From: Brachybacterium sacelli
GTDB lineage: Bacteria > Actinomycetota > Actinomycetes > Actinomycetales > Dermabacteraceae
Direction: 5' to 3'
Assembly (NCBI RefSeq): GCF_017876545.1
Contig: NZ_JAGIOD010000001.1
Span: 930,001 to 994,000 of the forward strand
Length of the DNA stretch: 64,000 nucleotides
Shown here piece by piece: positions 39,819 to 48,629 of this stretch. Position 1 is the stretch's first letter, and each line of letters starts with the position of its first letter. The position numbers and the translations under genes are program-made. Under the pieces are notes generated by a model. It saw nothing but the letters and a program-made list of their open reading frames with translations. It did not search any database and was not told the DNA's origin.

Positions 39819-41729
39819 TCAGAGGTAGTGGCGCTGCGGCGCCTTGTCCGCCTCGTACTCCTGGGAGGCCCGCCGCGTGGACTCCAGGCGGGAGACCTGG
39901 GAGACGGGAACGTCCCACCAGCCGTTGCCGGGCGGGTTCGGGCCGTACAGATCGGTGTTGACGACGATCGCGGTGGCCTGCTCGGAGGCCTCGGCGCGGC
40001 GGTAGGCCTCGCGGAAGGAGACCGCGCTGGAGACCTCCTGCACCTCGAGGCCGTAGGAGCGGATGTTGGCCGGGATGTCGAAGGGCAGCTTCTCGCCGTC
40101 CAGCAGCCCGGTCTCCTCGTTGCGCAGGCGGTACTTGGTGCCGAAGCGCTCGCTGCCGTGGGACTCGGACAGGGAGCCGATCGAGGACCAGCCGTGGTTC
40201 TGCAGGATCACCAGGATGACCTTGACCCGTTCGGCGACGATCGTGGCGATCTCCTGCGGGGCCATCTGGAAGGTGCCGTCGCCGATGATCGCGACCACCT
40301 CCGACTCCGGGGCGGCCATCTTCACGCCGAGCGAGGCGGGCAGCTCGTAACCCATGCAGGAGTAGCCGTACTCCAGGTGGTACTGGAGCGGGGAGCGGGC
40401 CTTCCACAGCGCCTGCAGGTCGCCGGGCATGGACCCGGCGGCGTTGATGACGACGTCCTCCTCGCCCATCAGCTCGTTGAGGGCCCCGAAGATCTCGGTC
40501 TGCGCGGGCAGCTCCTGGTCGTGGGGCTGGAAGCAGGGCTCGACGAGCTCCTCCCACGCGGCCCGCCTGGTCTGGGCGAGGGCGCTGTGCTCGGCGGGGG
40601 CGCGGTAGTCGCCGAGGGCCTCGCGCAGGGCGTCGAGGCCGGCGCGGGCATCGGTGACCACCATCGTCGCCGAGTGCTTGGCGGCGTCGAAGGCCTTCAC
40701 GTTGAGGTTCACGAAGCGCGCCCCGGGGTGGCGGAAGGCGGTGTGGGAGGCGGTGGTGAAGTCGGTGTACCGGGTGCCGACGCCGATGATGACGTCGGCC
40801 TCGGCGGCCAGGTCGTTCGCGGCGTTGTTGCCGGTCGCGCCGACCCCGCCGATCGCGAGGGGATGGTCGGCGCTCAGCGCGCCCTTGCCCGCCTGGGTGT
40901 CGAGCACCGGGATGCCGGTGGCGTCGGTGAAGGCCGCGAGCGCTGCGCTCGCCTCGGAGTAGACGGCGCCCCCGCCGGCGATGAGGACGGGCCTGCGCGC
41001 GGTGCGGATGACGTCGATCGCCCGGTCGAGGGCGGCGGGCTCGGGGACCGGGCGGGCCACGTGCCAGGTGCGCTCGCGGAAGAGTTCCAGCGGCCAGTCG
41101 TGGGCCTCGGCCTGGACGTCCTGCGGCAGGGAGAGGGTGACCGCGCCGGTCTCGGCGGGGTCGGTGAGCACGCGCATGGCCTGCAGGACAGCGGGGATCA
41201 GCTGCTCGGGCCGGGAGATGCGGTCGAAATAGCGCGAGACGGGGCGGAAGGCGTCGTTGACGGACACGTCCCCGCCGGTCTCGTCCTCGAGCTGCTGAAG
41301 CACGGGGTCGACGGTGCGGGTGGCGAAGATGTCGCTGGGCAGGATCAGCACGGGGATGCGGTCCACGGTCGCCAGCGCGGCACCGGTGACCATGTTCGTC
41401 GAGCCCGGGCCGATCGAGGCGGCGCAGGCGAAGGCCTGCAGGCGGTTCCTGGTGCGGGCGTAGGCGACCGCGGTGTGCACCATGTTCTGCTCGTTGCGCG
41501 CCTGGTAGTACGGCATCGGGTTCTCGCCCTCGCCGGGATCCGTCGCGTTCTGCAGCAGGGCCTGGCCCACGCCGGCGACGTTGCCGTGGCCGAAGATCCC
41601 GAAGGTCCCGGGGATGAAGCGCTCGCGCACGCCGTCGCGCTCGGTGAACTGGGCGGCGAGGAAGCGGACGAGGGCTTGGCCGACGGTGAGCCGGATGGTG
41701 CCGGTGCGGGCCGACGAGGGGACGCTCAT
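39819..41729 (-). CDS. iolD: 3D-(3,5/4)-trihydroxycyclohexane-1,2-dione hydrolase
   Basis: A 636-residue thiamine-diphosphate enzyme that opens the ring of the diketone to 5-deoxyglucuronate, the third step of inositol catabolism. The N-terminal Pyr domain has the activating Glu in A-R-N-E-Q-N-M-V-H. A central Rossmann-like domain follows, and the C-terminal PP domain has the ThDP/Mg motif I-I-G-D-G-T-F-Q-M through Q-N-H-G-W. The N-terminal G-I-F-G-H-G-N-V-A-G region is typical of IolD. The ATG at 41729 follows GGAGG; the open frame continues upstream but without family similarity. It is the first gene of the minus-strand inositol operon, behind a TTGACA promoter and the operator TTGTCAGGACAA. 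Confidence 0.95.
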   Translation of the reverse strand: MSVPSSARTGTIRLTVGQALVRFLAAQFTERDGVRERFIPGTFGIFGHGNVAGVGQALLQNATDPGEGENPMPYYQARNEQNMVHTAVAYARTRNRLQAFACAASIGPGSTNMVTGAALATVDRIPVLILPSDIFATRTVDPVLQQLEDETGGDVSVNDAFRPVSRYFDRISRPEQLIPAVLQAMRVLTDPAETGAVTLSLPQDVQAEAHDWPLELFRERTWHVARPVPEPAALDRAIDVIRTARRPVLIAGGGAVYSEASAALAAFTDATGIPVLDTQAGKGALSADHPLAIGGVGATGNNAANDLAAEADVIIGVGTRYTDFTTASHTAFRHPGARFVNLNVKAFDAAKHSATMVVTDARAGLDALREALGDYRAPAEHSALAQTRRAAWEELVEPCFQPHDQELPAQTEIFGALNELMGEEDVVINAAGSMPGDLQALWKARSPLQYHLEYGYSCMGYELPASLGVKMAAPESEVVAIIGDGTFQMAPQEIATIVAERVKVILVILQNHGWSSIGSLSESHGSERFGTKYRLRNEETGLLDGEKLPFDIPANIRSYGLEVQEVSSAVSFREAYRRAEASEQATAIVVNTDLYGPNPPGNGWWDVPVSQVSRLESTRRASQEYEADKAPQRHYL

Positions 41730-41853
41730 GCTGCCTCCGTGATGCGGAACCCGTCGCGGGGACGGGACTCGAGGGGCACCGTCTGCCGGGAAGGACTCGA
41801 CGGTGAGTTCATGTGGACCCAGCATGCCGAGACCAGCAGTGCTTGTCAATAGT

Positions 41854-41865
41854 TTGTCAGGACAA
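41854..41865. promoter_or_regulatory. Inositol operator TTGTCAGGACAA
   Basis: A palindrome with five-base arms TTGTC/GACAA, immediately upstream of the predicted iolD -35. It belongs with 42006-42017 and 46566-46577. Confidence 0.65.
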
Positions 41866-42005
41866 GACATGCCCCGTGGCGGCGCAGGTCGGGCGCCCGT
41901 GCCCGTGGATCGAAGCAGGCGGGGCCTTCCCCGGCGCGGGAGAGCTGTGCTAGCTTTCCGGTTAGTCAGTGAGGACTTGTCACTTAGACCGGACATGCAA
42001 TGCAG

Positions 42006-42017
42006 GTGTCCTGACAC
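42006..42017. promoter_or_regulatory. Inositol operator GTGTCCTGACAC
   Basis: A palindrome sharing the TGTCNNGACA core, 114 bases before the MFS gene start. Confidence 0.5.
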
Positions 42018-42130
42018 ATGCCTGACATGCGGTGCGTGAGCACGGCACTGCGACCCGCCGCGGGCCATCCGGCCGGCGCCCGGCACGACGAGCACGCTCG
42101 CCGGCCGGACTCAGGTTCCGAGGAGGGGAC

Positions 42131-43741
42131 ATGAGCACACAGCACCACGTGGAACGGACCCGCCTCACCGAGCTCGTGCGCCGCACCGCCCCGTCGGGCC
42201 CGCGCCGTTCCATCGGATTCCTCGCCGTCGTCGCCTGCCTCGGCGGCTTCCTGTTCGGCTACGACACCGGCGTGATCTCCGGCGCCCTGCCCTACATGTA
42301 CATGCCGAAGGAGGCCGGCGGTCTGGCCCTGACCTCTCTGGAGGAGGGCCTGGTCGGTGGATTCCTGCTGGCCGGCTGTGCCGTCGGCGCGATCCTCGGC
42401 GGGCGGCTCTCGGACCGCTACGGCCGTCGCCACAACCTCCTGATCCTCGCCGTCGTCTTCTTCGTCGGCGCGCTGGCCTGTGCGCTCTCCCCGGGCCTGT
42501 GGGCCCTCTACCCGGCGCGCTTCGTGCTCGGCCTCGCCGTCGGCGGTGCCTCGACCACCGTGCCCGTCTACCTCTCCGAGTCCGCACCCAAGGAGCAGCG
42601 CGGGATGCTGGTCGCCGTCGATCAGCTGATGATCGTCACCGGCCAGTTCGTCGCCTTCGCCACGAACGCGCTGATCGCCTCGCTCCAGGGCGGCCCTTCG
42701 GCCGTCGTGTCCGAGGACCCCTCGGGAACCTACGAGGCCGGGGAATCCGTGTCCTGGTCGCTGCTGGCCGGGCTCGGAGGGGTGGCCGTCTCCGACGGCA
42801 ACGGGCACGCCTGGCGCTGGATGCTCCTGCTCTGCTCGATCCCGGCGATCGGCCTGTGGCTGGGCATCCGGATGATGCCGGAATCGGCCCGCTGGCACAT
42901 CGGCCGCGGCGAGCTCGTCGAGGCCATCGGCGCCCTGAAGCGGGTGCGGATCGAGGGGAAGCACGACGTGACCGTCGAGGTCGCCGAGATGGAGGACAAC
43001 CGCCGGCTCGAATCAGAACGCGAGAAGCTCAGCCTGCGTGCGGGACTCCGGATCCCCTGGCTGCGCTCGATCATCGTCTTCGGCGGCATCTTCGCGGTCC
43101 TCCAGCAGCTCACCGGCGTGAACACGATGATGTACTACGCCCCGAAGGTCCTCATGGCCGCCGGCTTCGATGCGCAGGCCTCGATCGTCCTGAACGTCTT
43201 CACCGGGCTGGCCTCCGTGATCGGCTCGGCCGCGGGACTGCTCGCCCTGCGTCGCTTCGGCCGACGCCAGGTGCTGCTGGTGGGCCAGACCATCCTCACC
43301 CTGTCCCTGATCGCGATGACGGCGATCTTCCTGCTGGGGATCAATCCGTACCTGAGTGCCGACGGGGCGGTCTCCGAGGACATCCCCGGCTTCGTCCCGT
43401 ACCTCGTGGTGGTCGTGATCGTGCTGTTCATGCTGGGGATGCAGTCCGGGCCCGGCCCGGTGATGTGGGTGATGCTCGCGGAGATCTTCCCGGGTGCCAT
43501 CCGCGGCGCCGCCAACGGCTTCGCCGTGATGATCCTGTGGATCGCGAACCTCACGGTGACGGTGCTCTTCCCCGTGATGATGGAGGGCATCGGCTCGGTG
43601 TTCACCTACGCGATCTTCGCCGCGATCAACATCGGCGCGGTGATCTGGTACTTCCTGCGCATCCCCGAGACCAAGAAGTTCTCCCTCGAGCGCATCGAGT
43701 GGGAGTTCCGCGAGGCCGGCGGCGTGATCCGCCTGCGCTGA
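42131..43741 (+). CDS. MFS sugar/polyol porter, inositol transporter candidate
   Basis: A 536-residue sugar-porter-family MFS protein with 12 membrane segments. It has the family signatures G-F-L-F-G-Y-D-T-G-V-I-S-G in helix 1, D-R-Y-G-R-R between helices 2 and 3, E-S-A-P-K-E-Q-R-G and P-E-S-A-R-W, then Q-Q-L-T-G-V-N-T-M-M-Y-Y and P-E-T-K-K. A roughly 40-residue polar insertion between helices 5 and 6 is also present in its paralogue at 50684. It opens the plus-strand arm of the inositol locus, behind an inositol-type operator, and GAGGAGGGG precedes the ATG. myo-Inositol or a related cyclitol is the expected substrate. Confidence 0.88.
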   Translation: MSTQHHVERTRLTELVRRTAPSGPRRSIGFLAVVACLGGFLFGYDTGVISGALPYMYMPKEAGGLALTSLEEGLVGGFLLAGCAVGAILGGRLSDRYGRRHNLLILAVVFFVGALACALSPGLWALYPARFVLGLAVGGASTTVPVYLSESAPKEQRGMLVAVDQLMIVTGQFVAFATNALIASLQGGPSAVVSEDPSGTYEAGESVSWSLLAGLGGVAVSDGNGHAWRWMLLLCSIPAIGLWLGIRMMPESARWHIGRGELVEAIGALKRVRIEGKHDVTVEVAEMEDNRRLESEREKLSLRAGLRIPWLRSIIVFGGIFAVLQQLTGVNTMMYYAPKVLMAAGFDAQASIVLNVFTGLASVIGSAAGLLALRRFGRRQVLLVGQTILTLSLIAMTAIFLLGINPYLSADGAVSEDIPGFVPYLVVVVIVLFMLGMQSGPGPVMWVMLAEIFPGAIRGAANGFAVMILWIANLTVTVLFPVMMEGIGSVFTYAIFAAINIGAVIWYFLRIPETKKFSLERIEWEFREAGGVIRLR

Positions 43742-43835
43742 GTCGCGTCCCCTCGTCCGCCGTCGCTCGCCATCCCCCACGTCTCCCACCGCACGACCTC
43801 ACCACCGAGCTCGCACCCCTGTGAAAGGACCAGAC

Positions 43836-45029
43836 ATGACCACCTCACCCCTGTCCGTGGCCGTGATCGGCGCCGGCATGGCCGGCACCACCCACGCCAA
43901 CGCCTGGCGCCAGGCCGGGACCGTCTACGACCTGGGCCTGCCGCCCGTGCGCCTGGCCGCGATCGCCGACATGCACCTGCCCTTCGCCGAGGACGCCGCC
44001 GCCCGCTACGGCTACGAGAGGGCCGTGGGCGACTGGCGCGAGGTGGCCGCCGACGACTCGATCGACATCGTCTCGATCGTGGTCGGCAACGCCCTGCACC
44101 GCGAGATCGCCGAGGCCATGGCCGCGGCCGGCAAGCACGTGCTGTGCGAGAAGCCGCTGGCGGGCACCCTCGAGGACGCCGAGGCGATGGCCGCCCTCGA
44201 GCAGCAGCACCCCGACCTCGTCCTCGCCACGGGCTACACCTTCCGACGCAACGCCGGGGTCGCCATGCTCGCGAAGCTCGCGAGCGAGGGCTCCCTCGGC
44301 TCCATCGCCCACCTCGACGGTCGCTACTGGTGCGATTACGGGGCCGACGAGAACGTGCCGATGGCCTGGCGCTACAAGGGCCCGATGGGCTCGGGCGCGC
44401 TCGGCGACGTCGGCTCCCACCTGGTCGACTCGGCCGAGCTGATCCTGGGCCCCGTGGTCGAGGTCTCCGGGGCGCAGCTGGTGCGGACCATCGCGGAGCG
44501 GCCGGTCGCCGACGGTGCGGTCGCGGGCGGGCGCGGGGTCGCGGCCTCCGCCGACGCCCCCCGGGAAGCGGTGGAGAACGACGACGTCGCGACCTTCACC
44601 GCCCGCTTCGCCTCCGGGGCGGCCGGGACCTTCTCCGTCTCCCGCGTCGCCCACGGCCTGCCCAACTACAAGGCGCTGACGGTGCTCGGCACCGGCGGCA
44701 CCGCGAGCTGGTCCCTGGACCGCACCGGCGAGATCCAGGTCGCCGACGGCACTTCGCCCCAGGGCCTGGGCGGCCTGCGCCAGGTGCTGGTCAATCCCGA
44801 GTTCCCGTACTTCGCGGCCGGGTCCTCGATGGCCTTCGGCGGCGTCGGCCTCACTCAGATCGAACAGTTCACCTATCAGGCCCACGCCTTCCTGCAGCAG
44901 GTCGCCGGGGTCACCGACGGGGCCCTGCCGCCGTGCGCCACCTTCGCCGACGGCCACCGCCAGATGCGCGTGCTGGACGCCGTCGCCCGGTCCGCGGCCG
45001 ACGGCGGCAGCGTGATCGCGATCGACTGA
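43836..45029 (+). CDS. Gfo/Idh/MocA-family oxidoreductase
   Basis: A 397-residue NAD(P)-linked dehydrogenase with V-I-G-A-G-M-A-G-T-T-H at the start, C-E-K-P-L-A-G near residue 105, and G-A-L-G-D-V-G-S-H-L-V-D carrying the active-site Asp/His. I take the ATG at 43836 behind AAAGGA, not the GTG or ATG just upstream. It follows the inositol MFS gene by 94 bases and precedes a TIM-barrel protein. The pairing of a Gfo/Idh/MocA dehydrogenase with an isomerase/epimerase is common for oxidation and epimerisation of inositols or sugars at one carbon. The substrate is unknown; it may act on a cyclitol other than myo-inositol. Confidence 0.85.
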   Translation: MTTSPLSVAVIGAGMAGTTHANAWRQAGTVYDLGLPPVRLAAIADMHLPFAEDAAARYGYERAVGDWREVAADDSIDIVSIVVGNALHREIAEAMAAAGKHVLCEKPLAGTLEDAEAMAALEQQHPDLVLATGYTFRRNAGVAMLAKLASEGSLGSIAHLDGRYWCDYGADENVPMAWRYKGPMGSGALGDVGSHLVDSAELILGPVVEVSGAQLVRTIAERPVADGAVAGGRGVAASADAPREAVENDDVATFTARFASGAAGTFSVSRVAHGLPNYKALTVLGTGGTASWSLDRTGEIQVADGTSPQGLGGLRQVLVNPEFPYFAAGSSMAFGGVGLTQIEQFTYQAHAFLQQVAGVTDGALPPCATFADGHRQMRVLDAVARSAADGGSVIAID

Positions 45030-45083
45030 CCTGCCACGCCCGCCCCACTCCCACCATCTCGTCCTCGCGAAAGGACCCCATCC

Positions 45084-46088
45084 ATGGCACTCACCTACGG
45101 CGCCTACACCGCCTGCCTGCAGGACCGCACCCTCGAGGAGGCGCTCGACGTCCTCGCCGGGGCAGGTCTCGCCGGTGCGGAGATCAACACCGGTGGGTTC
45201 ATCCCCGCCCCGCACGCCCCGGTCGACGCGCTGCTGGCCGGCGCGACGGCCCGGCGCGAGTACCTGCGCCTCTTCGCGGACCGCGGGATGCAGCTGACCG
45301 GGCTGACGGTCTCCGGCAACCCTCTGTCCCCGCTGCCCACCGAGGGGATCGGCCACGCCGAGGACCTGCGCCGCACCATCGAGCTGGCCGGCGCGCTCGG
45401 CGTGCGCGATGTGGTCGCCATGTCCGGGACCCCCGGCACCGATGCGGGCGCGCGCTACCCGGCCTGGATCGTGAACCCGTGGAACGGCATCGACCTCGAG
45501 ATCCTCGAGCACCAGTGGTCGGTGGCCGTGCCCTTCTGGCGGGAGATCGACGCCCTGGCCCGTCGTCACGACGTGCAGATCGCCTTCGAGATGCACCCGC
45601 GCAACCTGGTGTTCTCCCCGCCCACCTTCGAGCAGTTCCTGGAACGCGTGGAGCCGACGAACATCGGTGTGAACCTCGACCCCTCGCACCTGTTCTGGCA
45701 GCAGATGGAGCCGATCGAGTGCATCCAGCGCCTCGGCGCCCACATCACCCACGTCCACGCCAAGGACACCGCGGTGCTCCCGGCCGTGGCGACCCGCGGC
45801 GTGCTCGATACGACCTTCGGGCCGGTCCCCGAGGATCCGGCGCAGCGCACCCCCACGGGCATCGGGCACTACTGCTCGACCTGGCCGGAAGACCCGGCCT
45901 GGCGCTTCGTGGCCCTCGGCGAAGGGCACGGGACGGACTACTGGGCACGCTTCCTCACCGCCCTGGCCGCGGTGAATCCCGACCTGCACGTCAACATCGA
46001 GCACGAGGACGCCGCCTTCGGGCAGATCGAGGGCCTCGAGCGCGGCGCGCGCACCCTGCTCGATGCCGCACGGAGCGCCGGCGTCTGA
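45084..46088 (+). CDS. Sugar phosphate isomerase/epimerase (TIM barrel)
   Basis: A 334-residue AP-endonuclease-2-like barrel. Putative metal ligands are E in A-F-E-M-H-P-R-N, D in N-L-D-P-S-H-L-F-W, H in H-V-H-A-K-D-T and E in N-I-E-H-E-D-A. It is longer than the IolH-like protein at 36267 and has a W-N-G-I-D and a Y-C-S-T-W-P segment not seen there. It is 54 bases after a Gfo/Idh/MocA gene and 53 before a small tautomerase gene. The three together look like a module for a keto-intermediate (oxidation, isomerisation, tautomerisation) feeding into inositol catabolism. GAAAGGA precedes the ATG. No specific reaction can be assigned. Confidence 0.8.
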   Translation: MALTYGAYTACLQDRTLEEALDVLAGAGLAGAEINTGGFIPAPHAPVDALLAGATARREYLRLFADRGMQLTGLTVSGNPLSPLPTEGIGHAEDLRRTIELAGALGVRDVVAMSGTPGTDAGARYPAWIVNPWNGIDLEILEHQWSVAVPFWREIDALARRHDVQIAFEMHPRNLVFSPPTFEQFLERVEPTNIGVNLDPSHLFWQQMEPIECIQRLGAHITHVHAKDTAVLPAVATRGVLDTTFGPVPEDPAQRTPTGIGHYCSTWPEDPAWRFVALGEGHGTDYWARFLTALAAVNPDLHVNIEHEDAAFGQIEGLERGARTLLDAARSAGV

Positions 46089-46141
46089 ACCCACCGGTGC
46101 GCCGCACCCCACCGGGCCCCGGCCCAGACAAGGAACCGATC

Positions 46142-46531
46142 ATGCCTCTCGTCCGCATCTCCCAGCAGCAGGTCCGCACTCCCGCGCAGACCCGCGAGAT
46201 GGCCGACATCGTCCAGGAGGTCATGCTCGAGCTGTTCGCCGCTCCGCCCCGGGACCGGTACCAGATCCTCGAGACCCTGCCGGTCGGCTCGATCATCGCC
46301 GAGGACACCGGGCTCGGCATCCAGCGCAGCGACGGCGTGGTGATCATCCACGTCACCCAGCAGGGGCGCAGCACCGAGCAGAAGCAGGCGCTCTACGCCG
46401 CGCTCGCCGAGCGGCTCGCCGCGGCGGACCTCGTGCGCCCGGAGGACCTGATCCTCTCCGTGGTCCACAACGACCGCGAGGACTGGTCCTTCGGCCACGG
46501 CCGGGCGCAGTTCCTCACCGGGGAGCTCTGA
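46142..46531 (+). CDS. Tautomerase-superfamily protein
   Basis: A 129-residue member of the 4-oxalocrotonate tautomerase/MIF fold. After removal of the initiator Met the chain begins P-L-V-R-I, giving the catalytic N-terminal proline (Pro1) of the superfamily. The pattern with V-Q-E-V-M in the first helix and V-V-I-I-H-V-T in the second strand fits. The length suggests a fused double-unit subunit rather than the 62-residue 4-OT type. It would shift a keto-enol or double-bond position in an intermediate of the neighbouring dehydrogenase/isomerase genes, which is inference. AAGGA lies before the ATG. It ends the first plus-strand inositol operon; an inositol-type operator follows. Confidence 0.8.
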   Translation: MPLVRISQQQVRTPAQTREMADIVQEVMLELFAAPPRDRYQILETLPVGSIIAEDTGLGIQRSDGVVIIHVTQQGRSTEQKQALYAALAERLAAADLVRPEDLILSVVHNDREDWSFGHGRAQFLTGEL

Positions 46532-46565
46532 CTGCTGACCGCAGTTCCCGGACATGATTGCTAAT

Positions 46566-46577
46566 TTGTCTGGACAA
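46566..46577. promoter_or_regulatory. Inositol operator TTGTCTGGACAA at the iolC promoter
   Basis: A near-perfect palindrome extended to TTTGTCTGGACAAA (46565-46578), overlapping a -35-like TGGACA (46571-46576). A weak -10 follows around 46594-46602. It lies about 100 bases before iolC and matches the copy upstream of iolD. Confidence 0.65.
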
Positions 46578-46675
46578 AGAAAACCACCAGTGGGACGATA
46601 GACCCATCGCGCGGCACGACACAGCGGATCATCCCTGGTCACCGCCCAGATCTCGACGCAGAGAGGCTCCGTACC

Positions 46676-47707
46676 ATGGCAGCACCCGACCTCGACATCA
46701 TCACCTTCGGTCGCAGCGGTGTCGACATCTACCCCTTGGAGATCGCCAAGGGCCTCGAGGACATCTACAGCTTCGGCAAGTTCCTCGGCGGCAGCCCCAC
46801 CAACGTCGCGGTCGCCGCCGCCCGCCTCGGGCACGCCCCCGCGGTGATCACCGGTGTGGGCGATGACCCCTTCGGCCGCTATGTGGTCCAGGAGATGGAG
46901 CGTCTGGGCGTCTCGGGCCGCTTCGTCGTCCGCAACGGCGAGCTGAACACCCCGATCACCCTGTGCGAGATCTTCCCGCCCGACGACTTCCCCCTGTACT
47001 TCTACCGCCGGCCCAGCGCCCCCGACCTGCAGGTCGCCCCCGAGCACCTCGATCTCGAGGCGATCGCAGACGTCCCGCTGTTCTGGTTCTCCGGCACCGG
47101 GCTCTCCGAGGAGCCCAGCCGCTCGGCGCACCTCACCGCCCTCGAGGCCCGCGGGCGCACCGCCCACACCGTCTTCGATCTCGACTACCGGCCCATGTTC
47201 TGGGACTCCGTCGAGGACGCCCGCGCCCAGTACCGCGAGGCGCTGAAGCACACCACCGTCGCGGTCGGCAACAAGGAGGAGTGCGAGGTGGCCGTCGGCG
47301 AGTCGGAGCCCGAGCGGGCGGCCGACGCCCTGCTCGAGGCCGGCGTCGAGATCGCCATCGTCAAGCAGGGCCCCAAGGGTGTGCTCGGCAAGACCCGCGA
47401 GGACCGCGTGGAGGTCGCCCCGAACCTCATCGAGGTCATCAACGGGCTCGGCGCCGGGGACAGCTTCGGCGGCTCCCTGTGCCACGGCCTCCTGGCCGGC
47501 CAGGACCTCGAGACCATCCTGACCCGCTGCAACGCCGCCGGCGCCATCGTCACCAGCCGCCTGGAGTGCTCGACGGCCATGCCCACCGGCGAGGAGATCG
47601 ACCTGCTGATCGACGGCGGCGACCCCAACCACGGACGGACCGTCGACCAGATGCTCGGTGCCCTGCGCGACCGCGGCGTCGGCGCGGCCCAGGAGGAAAC
47701 GGCATGA
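46676..47707 (+). CDS. iolC: 5-dehydro-2-deoxygluconokinase
   Basis: A 343-residue PfkB-family sugar kinase. IolC phosphorylates 2-deoxy-5-keto-D-gluconate at O6 in the inositol pathway. The N-terminal G-G-S-P-T-N-V-A-V-A-A-A-R-L-G and the C-terminal N-G-L-G-A-G-D-S-F-G-G (Asp as catalytic base) are the two PfkB signatures. The start I-I-T-F-G-R-S-G-V-D-I-Y-P is close to IolC proteins. It is the first gene of the second plus-strand inositol operon, behind its own operator. It overlaps the aldolase gene by ATGA, coupling kinase and aldolase steps. Confidence 0.92.
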   Translation: MAAPDLDIITFGRSGVDIYPLEIAKGLEDIYSFGKFLGGSPTNVAVAAARLGHAPAVITGVGDDPFGRYVVQEMERLGVSGRFVVRNGELNTPITLCEIFPPDDFPLYFYRRPSAPDLQVAPEHLDLEAIADVPLFWFSGTGLSEEPSRSAHLTALEARGRTAHTVFDLDYRPMFWDSVEDARAQYREALKHTTVAVGNKEECEVAVGESEPERAADALLEAGVEIAIVKQGPKGVLGKTREDRVEVAPNLIEVINGLGAGDSFGGSLCHGLLAGQDLETILTRCNAAGAIVTSRLECSTAMPTGEEIDLLIDGGDPNHGRTVDQMLGALRDRGVGAAQEETA

Positions 47708-48603
47708 GCAGCACCGGAAGCGGCTTCGTCAGCACCTACGAGGAGGTCACCCGCGTCCGCCTGGAGGACCCGGGTCGGATCGGCCGCCTCGCGGCCGCCC
47801 GGCGGCGCCGCACCGTGGCCGACACCGACGGCACCATGATGGTGATCGCCGCCGACCACCCGGCCCGCGGCGCCCTCGGCGTCGGCAGCCGGCCGGCGGC
47901 CATGGCCAGCCGCCTCGAACTGCTGGACCGCATGCGCGAAGCCCTGGCCGTGCCCGGGGTGGACGGGGTGCTCGGCACCGCCGACATCCTCGAGGACCTG
48001 CTCCTGCTCGGCGCCCTCGAGGACAAGATCGTCTTCGCCTCGATGAACCGCGGCGGCCTGCAGGGCAGCTCCTGGGAGATCGAGGACCGCTTCACCGCGT
48101 ACGACGCCGCCGCGATCGCGGCGTCCGGCTTCGACGGCGGCAAGATGCTCACCCGGATCGACCTCGAGGACGACCGCACGTCCTTCATCCTCGAGGCGAG
48201 CGCGCAGGCCGTCACCGATCTGGCCCGGCACGAGCTGATCGCGATGGTGGAACCGTTCATGTCCGGCCGGCCGGGCGGCGGCAGGGTCGTCAACGACCTC
48301 AGCCCCGAGGCGGTCATCAGGTCCATCCACATCGCCCAGGGGCTCGGCGCCACCAGTGCGTACACCTGGCTGAAGCTGCCGGCGGTCGAGGACATGGAGC
48401 GCGTCATGGACGCCACCACCCTGCCGGCCCTGATCCTCGGCGGGGACCCCGCGAACGACGACCCGGACATCCTGCGTGCGACCTGGAAGCGCGCGCTGTC
48501 CCGGCCCAACGTGCGCGGGCTCGTCGTCGGCCGCACCCTGCTGTACCCCGCCGACGACGACGTCACCGCCGCGGTGAGCGCCTCCGTCGACATGCTCCGC
48601 TGA
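47704..48603 (+). CDS. Cgl0158-type aldolase, candidate 2-deoxy-5-keto-gluconate-6-phosphate aldolase
   Basis: A 299-residue DeoC/LacD-like class I aldolase. In actinobacterial inositol loci this family, rather than the class II IolJ, follows iolC and is thought to split 2-deoxy-5-keto-D-gluconate 6-phosphate into dihydroxyacetone phosphate and malonate semialdehyde. Visible features are V-I-A-A-D-H-P-A-R-G-A near residue 50, V-E-P-F-M-S-G, and Y-T-W-L-K-L-P, whose Lys is a plausible Schiff-base residue, followed by L-I-L-G-G-D-P and V-V-G-R-T-L-L-Y-P. It is translationally coupled to iolC and followed by iolB 26 bases later. The assignment rests on context plus family memory. Confidence 0.8.
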   Translation: MSSTGSGFVSTYEEVTRVRLEDPGRIGRLAAARRRRTVADTDGTMMVIAADHPARGALGVGSRPAAMASRLELLDRMREALAVPGVDGVLGTADILEDLLLLGALEDKIVFASMNRGGLQGSSWEIEDRFTAYDAAAIAASGFDGGKMLTRIDLEDDRTSFILEASAQAVTDLARHELIAMVEPFMSGRPGGGRVVNDLSPEAVIRSIHIAQGLGATSAYTWLKLPAVEDMERVMDATTLPALILGGDPANDDPDILRATWKRALSRPNVRGLVVGRTLLYPADDDVTAAVSASVDMLR

Positions 48604-48629
48604 CCAGCCTCTTCGAAGGGAGACCACCG

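Larger units (their letters stand above)
41730..42130. promoter_or_regulatory. Divergent inositol promoter region (iolD / MFS)
   Basis: A 401-base region without a gene. For iolD (minus strand) TTGACA at 41849-41844 is followed after 17 bases by CATGCT (41826-41821). For the MFS gene (plus strand) TAGCTT at 41951-41956 is a weak -10. Two palindromes of the TGTCNNGACA type lie here (41854-41865 and 42006-42017), one near each promoter; a third copy precedes iolC. The stretch AGTGAGGACTTGTCACT around 41970 is another short inverted repeat. Confidence 0.6.

Noticed and set aside
41730..42095. N-terminal extension of the iolD frame upstream of the chosen ATG
   Set aside because: The extension covers the promoter and operator sites and has no IolD similarity, while the ATG at 41729 has a GGAGG ribosome-binding site.
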